Of a DNA stretch of 64,000 bases, positions 57,560 to 64,000 are shown piece after piece. The stretch is from Adiantum capillus-veneris (taxonomy: Eukaryota; Streptophyta; Polypodiopsida; Polypodiales; Pteridaceae). The position numbers were made by a program, and so were the translations under genes. The notes under the pieces are model-generated. The model did no database searches. It had not been told where the DNA came from and saw only the letters and a program-made list of their open reading frames with translations. Location of the stretch: contig CM043951.1 in the NCBI GenBank assembly GCA_014529385.2, forward strand, positions 110,436,469 to 110,500,468, given 5' to 3'. Within the stretch, counting starts at the first letter, position 1, and every line of letters starts with the position of its first letter.

Positions 57560-58310
57560 AAATTTCAAAATTCAAAATTTGACTTCCAAGTTTTAAACCT
57601 AAACTTCCCGCTCTCTTTTATTTTGATTTTTGAAGAGTTTATAATCGTTTTCTTGAGGAGAGTCATACCAAAGGAGTCATACGTGAGACTTTGTCAATTC
57701 CCGTGTCATTCGCTACGAGTGGAACGACACCCATGGTCGAAATCTCCGTCCCGGGACCAAAATCACATACTGAAAAATACACTAAAAAACATTCAAAATT
57801 AAAGAATTTTCCCTCGAAAAAAGTGCGATATTTTTCCGTGCAGTATTGATCAGGAGACTTGAAAACACATTTTAGAAAAATTTGGGATAAGCAAAAAAAA
57901 AAGGCTTTTTTCGCCACATGCAATTGCGCACTAATTGCACGTGTTTTGAAAGTGTAAGTATACATGCAACATACATGTATATATTTATACAAATAGTATT
58001 TAAATGAGGAGGTCATATACTAGAATAGGTTGCAAAGGTGCTGGTGCGTATTTGCGAAGAGGCTTGTAAAGGTGCAATTTGATCATACATTTGATCATGC
58101 GATACGTGCACACCATTGTTTTTTATGTCCCTTCAAAGACATAAACATGTCATATGGATGTACATCCACGGGACTACTTGAGACACGGTCTCTAGATATA
58201 ATCAATGGTTGTGGCATATTATCAATGAATGTGGATGCACCACGTGGCATATCGTGCGGCTCATACGTACCCCCTTATGTCCTGGTAGGCTCTAGCTTTC
58301 TGAAATCACT
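57560..58310. other. spacer upstream of the candidate first exon
   Basis: AT-rich, includes (aa)ttcaaaattcaaaattt near 57,565-57,582 and an A-run at 57,892-57,902. The 117-codon minus frame at 57,663-58,016 and 115-codon plus frame at 58,030-58,377 show no recognisable family. Confidence 0.45.
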
Positions 58311-58312
58311 AT

Positions 58313-60720
58313 ATATAGCACCCTATGGCCCAAAGTCCATAGGATGCATATATAGCTCACCACAAAACACGAATTGAGGAGACCTTGTGGTCATAAATCC
58401 ATAAGATCTATATATATTTATCTAGAAACATCAACTATAGAATCCTATGGCCTTTTGTCCGTAGGATGCTCGTATAGTCATCATGAAACACCTACATATA
58501 GGGCGCTATGGACCTAAGGCCATAGGATGTATATATATAATCACTCCCTAGGCTATGGACCTTGTGGTCATAAATCCATAAGATCTATATATGTTTAGCT
58601 AGAAACATCAACTATAGCATCCTATGGCCTTTTGTCCGTAGGATGTTCATATAGTCATCATGAAACACCTACATATAGGGCCCTATGGACCTAAGGCCAT
58701 AGGATGTATATATATAATCATATCAATACACCTACATATAGCATCCCATGGACCTAAGTCCAAAGGATGTATACAAACTCATTGTTTCCCTCAGGCCACA
58801 TGATGCTATATACCCATCATGAGACAACTACATATAGCGCCCTATCGCTCTCAATACAAAACGCCTTGATAAAACATCATATAGACTAAAGTCCATATGA
58901 TTTATATATAGTCAACACAAAACACCTACATATAGTGCCCTATGGTCCTAAGGCCATAGAATGTTATAGACCCATCATGAGACAACTACATATAGTGCCC
59001 TATGCCCCTTAGACCATAGGATGTGTATGTATGCATTGCGAAACACCTGCATATATCATCCAATGGCCCTAAGGCCATAGGATATTATATACCCATCATG
59101 AGACAACTATGTATAGTGTCCTATGGCCCTTAGACCATAGGATGTGTACAGTTGCATCGCAAAACACCTACATATAGCTCTATATTGGCCCTAAGGCCAT
59201 AGAATGTTAAATACCCATCGTGACATAACTACATATAGTTCCCTATGGCCCTCATTCCATAGGATGTGTATAGTTTCATCACGAAACACCTACATATAGC
59301 ATCCTATGGCTCTAATGCCGTAGGATGTTAAATACCCATCGTGAAACAACTACAAATAGTGCCCTATGGCCCTCAGGCCATAGGATGTGTACAGTTGCAT
59401 CGCGAAACACCTACATATAGCATCCTATGGCCCTAAGGCCACAGGATGTTATATACCCATCATGAGACAACTACATATAGTGTCCTATGGCCTTAAAGCC
59501 ACAGGATGTTATATACCCATCATGAGACAACTACATATAGTGTCCTATGGCCCTTAGGCCATAGGATGTGTACAGTTGCATCGCAAAACATCTACATATA
59601 GCTCTATATTGGTCATAAGGCCATAGAATGTTATATAGTGAGATAACTACATATAGTTCCCTATGGCCCTCAGTCCATAGGATGTGTATAGTTGCATCAC
59701 GAAACACCTACATATAGCATTCTATGGCTCTAATGCCATAGGATGTTAAATACCCATCGTGAGACAACTACAAATAGTGCCCTATGGCCCTCAGGCCATA
59801 GGATGTGTACAGTTACATCGCGAAACACCTACATATAGAATCCTATGGCCCTAAGGCCACAGGATGTTATATACCCATCATGAGACAACTATGTATAGTG
59901 TCCTATGGCCCTTAGGCCATAGGATGTGTACAGTTGCATTGCAAAACACCTACATATAGCTCTATATTGTCCCTAAGGCCATAGAATGTTATATACCCAT
60001 CGTGAGATAACTACATATAGTCCCCTATGACCCTCAGTCCATAGGATGTGTATAGTTGCATCACGAAACACCTACATATAGCATCCTATGGCTCTAATGC
60101 CACAGGATGTTAAATACCCATCATGAGACAACTACAAATAGTGCCCTATGGCCCTCAGGCCATAGGATGTGTACAGTTGCATCGTGAAACACCTACATAT
60201 AGCATCCTATGGCCCTAAGGCCATAGGATGTTATATACCCATCATGAGACAACTACATATAGTGTCCTATGGCCCTTAGGCCATAGGATGTGTACAGTTG
60301 CATCGCAAAACACCCACATATAGCTCTATATTGGCCATAAGTCCATAGAATGTTATATACCCATCGTGAGATAACTACATATAGTGCCCTATGGCCCTCA
60401 GTCCATAGGATGTGTATAGTTGCATCACGAAACACCTACATATAACATCCTATGGCCCTAAGGCCACAGGATGTTAAATACCCATCGTGAGACAACTACA
60501 AATAGTGCCCTATGGCCCTAAGGCCACAGGATGTATATTTACTCAACACAAAACACCTGCATAAAACATCATATGGACTAAAGGCCATATGGTTTATACA
60601 TACTCAATATGAACCACCTACATATAGCATCATATGGCCCTAAGTCCATAGGATTCTGTATACCCATCATGAAACAACCACATATAGTGCCCTCTGTGTA
60701 TATAATCATAATGAAACACC
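58313..60720. repeat. satellite C: 60-bp hairpin monomers in 120/360-bp units
   Basis: Each ~60-bp monomer has one palindrome (for example atcctatggcc ... ggccataggat). Two monomer types alternate: one with acctacatatagcatcc and gatgttatatacccatcatg, the other with agacaactacatatagtg and gatgtgtacagttgcatcg, forming a 120-bp dimer. Three dimer variants then recur as a ~360-bp unit (the ctctatattgg variant at 59,601, 59,960 and 60,323). An additional 60-bp monomer is inserted at about 59,490-59,550. The left part (58,313-59,000) is less regular. It ends about 75 bp before the DUF7869-type gene. Confidence 0.9.
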
Positions 60721-60794
60721 TACATATATACTCACAATAAACTGATTTTGTGATGGTTTTCTTAACAAATATTTATTGAAACCTTCTTGCAGGT

Positions 60795-63700
60795 ATGGAT
60801 TTTAATCAAAGTGATAGAGTATGCATGTTTGTAGCCACACAAAAGGTTGCCCTTGGGAGTGTCTGTGAGACAAACCCAAATGCATATTGCTCAGGAATGC
60901 TTATTGGTGAAGGAAAGAAATCACTTATTCCATTTCCAACAATGGATGCATTGACAGTGGGAGATGTTTTTCACAGTATTGTGAAATGGATTACTGGGTT
61001 GCTACAACATATGGATGAGATACACTACGAAGGGGTTTCTATGTCTGAGACTCACAAAGGAATGGGAGCATTCAAGGCACAGTCTGATGGAATGAGCTAT
61101 AGGGAGGTTTGGAAGGATAAGAGGGTTTAACTTTGGGATGAAAGCAAAACACATGTAGTAGCCGAAGGGGTTGTCATGTATGTGTGTCCATTTGATTCCT
61201 TGAACTTTTGTGTGCTAGGTGAAGATAACATCGGTATTGGTATTGAAACATCCTATGCTTGTGAGGCTACTATTTATGCACAATCTGATGTATGCAGCAT
61301 CAATCTGGTTTGTTGGCCTATCAAGAGAGTGACAACTATGGATGGAAAAGCGTTGTTACAATATGAGGATTTACATGCTAGTGACGCATTACAAGATACA
61401 TGGATTGAATCAGCTCGTTTGGTAGAGCCTATTTCAAAAAAATGAAAATATTGCTTTATGAATAGGAAGCCAAAAATGTCTATGAAACCTTCTAAGAGAT
61501 CCAATCAAGCATCCCTATCATCTGTCCAACTTGTTTCAACCATAGATTGTTTCTCTATGAGGTGTTGTCAATATGCCAATAGAGATAAGGTCATGGCTAT
61601 GCGCAATGAATTTTGGGGACAAAGTTTGCAAAATAGAACCAACTATGTGTATGATACAATGTTGACTGCTTGGCGTAAGAACAAGGCAACTGCAAAGACT
61701 TGCTATGTATTTTCTTTTAATGGAAATGAGGTCTGTACTAGAGCTTGGTACGAAATTCATGGCATTCCAAAACTTCATTTTATCATTACCGTGAATAGTT
61801 TGAAAATGGGGTTCGACGCTCAGTGCATGGTAATGATGGTGTCATTAGAAAAGGAAGAGACCATACAGAAATGGGAAGGGCATTGATGCACTCTTTTGTA
61901 GATGATAACTCAGAGAAAATGCCACATAAGAGTAGAACTATGGAAGATGGTACCATAGAAACCTTGCTTGCAATACCAAACACCTACAAGAAAATAGACA
62001 TCTTACATGATGTCAATAAAGCACTCGAGAGTATGTGTCTCAAGCCAATGTCTAGCACTACATTCAATAGAGTTTGGAATACAGAGTTTGCTAATGTGAC
62101 CTTGTCAAAAACAAGCGAGTTCTCAAAATGTGTTGTGTGTAGTCGGATAAAGTCTCAACTAGAGTCAACAAAGGATGATGAGCTGATTTCACGTTTGAAG
62201 GATGAACGTAAAATTCACATGATGCAACAACAAAGCTGTAGAAATGTTACTACACCTGGCATAAGTTCTCGCAAATGCAAAAGGATAAGTACTTATGCAT
62301 TATACATGATAAAATGGACCAAAAAAAGGCAGCAATACCTAGATTGCGAGTGAACTCAAAAGACTATGCGAATGCATATCAGTTGCAAGTATCATTAACA
62401 GGTATGATAACACATGGGCATGGGCATGGGATGTATGGTCATTTCTCGTTGAATGGTCTATGGCCTTCAGATCCGAATGCTACAATTGGTTCCCTTGCAT
62501 TATGCTTACAGAATTTAGAAAGAACAGAAAACCATGGGCTAGGAGATTTATGTCATGATGGTATGCCACGCAGCAATGTAACATTGTTCAATGCATTGAA
62601 TTCAAGGACAGCTTTAGACCACCAAAACAGAATGATGAAAGAGCGTGAGAGGAATGCATCAGCAGCAGTAACACCACCGTTGGCTATTGAAGGATGTAAT
62701 GGAGAGATTTCTAACTTGCAATCAGCCTCCTCTCAATGTGTTGTGGATACCATGTCCACTCCCGTGTTTCAAAAATTGCCTGAGAATCTTCTGCTACAGC
62801 TAGATAATTGTGCAGGAGAGAAAAAGAATCAATATTTATTTGCATACTTATCCTTGCTAGTAGCAAAAGGTGTTTTCAAAACCGTGCATTTGGGATTCTT
62901 AATGGTGGGTCATACACATGAGGACATAGATGCAATGTTTAGCAAGTTCTCAAAGAGATTACGAACAGGAATGACCTACACTTTTCCACATTTGATGGAA
63001 CATTTTCCAAAATGTGAAAGTTCAGCTCCAGCACCATTTTTGATGACGCAAGTTCCCGCCTTTAAATCCTTTGTTAAAGGGTACATGTGTGATGGACAAG
63101 ATGCTCTTGTTGGACACTCTAAGCCACTTCAATTTCGTTTCTTTATGCAAGGTGAAATCCCAGTAATGCAGTACAAAATTCACCCCAAATCACCTGATTG
63201 GATGCCGAGGGAGTCAGGAATTGAGTTGTGGAAAAAAGATGATCAAGGGAAACCAAAATTGCCAGTAGGTTGTCCAGATGTGGTTCCTATAGCAGACTAT
63301 GTGAGGGATAGTCCGCTTGTTATTCAAGGGATTAAGACATATCTTGAATTTTGGAAAAGATGGACTCTACTAAAGGGAAAGGAGCACGATTCTACAAAAT
63401 ACATGGAGCCAGTTATTATTTATTGGCAAAAAATAATTAGTGAGCTTGAACAACCAACCAATAAACAACTTGGTGAATATACATCATTTTGGCCAAAGAC
63501 TACAGGGAGTCATAGAATGCAACAGATAGAGGAAGACACAGATGAGTTTCAAGGATATGAAGAATTGAATGATCACTATGTTGGTCCTCAAAGTGCAAGG
63601 CCACAGGAAGCTTTTAGGCCTCAAATTGATGTAAGGAAAGGGGATTTTGTTCTTGTGAGACCCGCAGATCCAGAATATCCATTATGGCTAGGAGTTGCAG

Positions 63701-63984
63701 AGTCAGATGTTGATGTGGACAACTCATCTCCTAACTACAAGAAAGTTTTCATTCAATATTGGGCACCAAAACATCGGAAAAAAAATCCCACAATCCAAGA
63801 ACAATATGAGGATTGTTGGAAAAAGAATTGGTGCTGCAATCTTGCTGACCCAAAGCGTTGGGAATGTGTTGATTTAATTGTGTGGTCATGGACTCCAAGG
63901 GGTGGAAGGCTTGCAGAAGCAATTAAAATCCCATCCAATGTTGTGGAGAAAGCACAAGCTAGCTTAATAGGAGAAATTGACTAG
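60795..63984 (+). pseudogene. DUF7869 transposase-like gene with En/Spm-like modules, broken
   Basis: Starts after an acceptor (accttcttgcag) at an ATG at 60,795. Two modules resemble the C-terminal repeat of plant En/Spm (Ptta) transposases: VALGSVCETNPNAYCSG ... PFPTMDALTVGDVF and VAEGVVMYVCPFDSLNF ... LVCWPIKRVT. TAA (61,128) and TGA (61,443) interrupt this frame. Next comes the N-terminal part of DUF7869-type proteins (CCQYANRDKVMAMRNEFWG, AWYEIHGIPK, then VHGNDGVIRKGR after a shift near 61,798, and FSKCVVCSRIKSQLE). After a second shift near 62,246 a 569-codon frame carries YLCIIHDKMDQKKAAIPRL, LLQLDNCAGEKKNQYLF and GHTHEDIDAMFSKFS, ending at 63,984. Both shifts are net -1. The spaced Asp-Met-Asp, Asp-Asn and Glu-Asp boxes are reminiscent of a DDE nuclease, but that is inference. 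Confidence 0.65.
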
Positions 63985-64000
63985 CATTTCATTTTCATAT

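Noticed and set aside
58313-60720. Regularly spaced palindromic repeats resembling a CRISPR array
   Set aside because: The spacers are themselves repeats, the unit grades into higher-order repeats, there are no cas genes, and the surroundings are eukaryotic.

Overview
This is nuclear DNA of a land plant, almost certainly heterochromatin from a large, repeat-rich genome. The evidence is two Ty3/gypsy elements of the Tat type (two RNase H domains in pol), a Ty1/copia remnant, a LINE, plant-style splice sites and AT-rich spacers. The species cannot be named. A fern, lycophyte or gymnosperm fits best, because the DUF7869-type and ParB/methylase-like genes are unlike usual flowering-plant content, but that is inference. 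No intact host gene is visible. Every gene-like region is a mobile element, or is broken by stops and frameshifts.

Layout. 1-1.6 kb: 3' part of a LINE running off the left edge, ending in a long (TC)n tract. 2.7-3.4 kb: decayed endonuclease-like fragment. 3.4-10.4 kb: AT-rich spacer with short tandem duplications and microsatellites. 10.5-11.06 kb: Ty1/copia remnant on the minus strand. 11.9-20.6 kb: an old, degraded Tat element carrying a 269-bp MITE in its RT, a long LTR, then the leader ORF and gag start of a further copy. 20.9-33.7 kb: irregular repeats full of one short palindrome, with three broken minus-strand gene pieces embedded (FCP1-like phosphatase, a duplicated exon, and a ParB-like plus methylase-like gene). 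33.9-55.7 kb: a satellite array built from hairpin-forming 130/167-bp monomers, split by a young 11.94-kb Tat element (40,648-52,591) that itself holds a nested 1,649-bp solo LTR. 55.7-56.9 kb: more palindromes and a (CT)n tract. 57.2-57.5 kb: GC-rich candidate first exon on the minus strand. 58.3-60.7 kb: a second satellite of 60-bp monomers. 60.8-64 kb: a broken DUF7869 transposase-like gene with En/Spm-like modules in front.

The unifying and most unusual signal is the core palindrome CTATGGCCCTAGGGCCATAG and its variants. It recurs across about 40 kb (roughly 21-60.7 kb) inside at least three otherwise unrelated repeat families. In each family the bases just outside the core differ but remain symmetric, so the ability to pair is kept while the sequence changes. 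In the large array the palindromes reach about 72 bp.

The second notable signal is in the Tat elements. They carry tandem, homologous ~70-aa ORFs between LTR and gag, and a perfect hairpin just before the polypurine tract. That hairpin is present in both copies with unrelated stem sequence but the same two-base loop.
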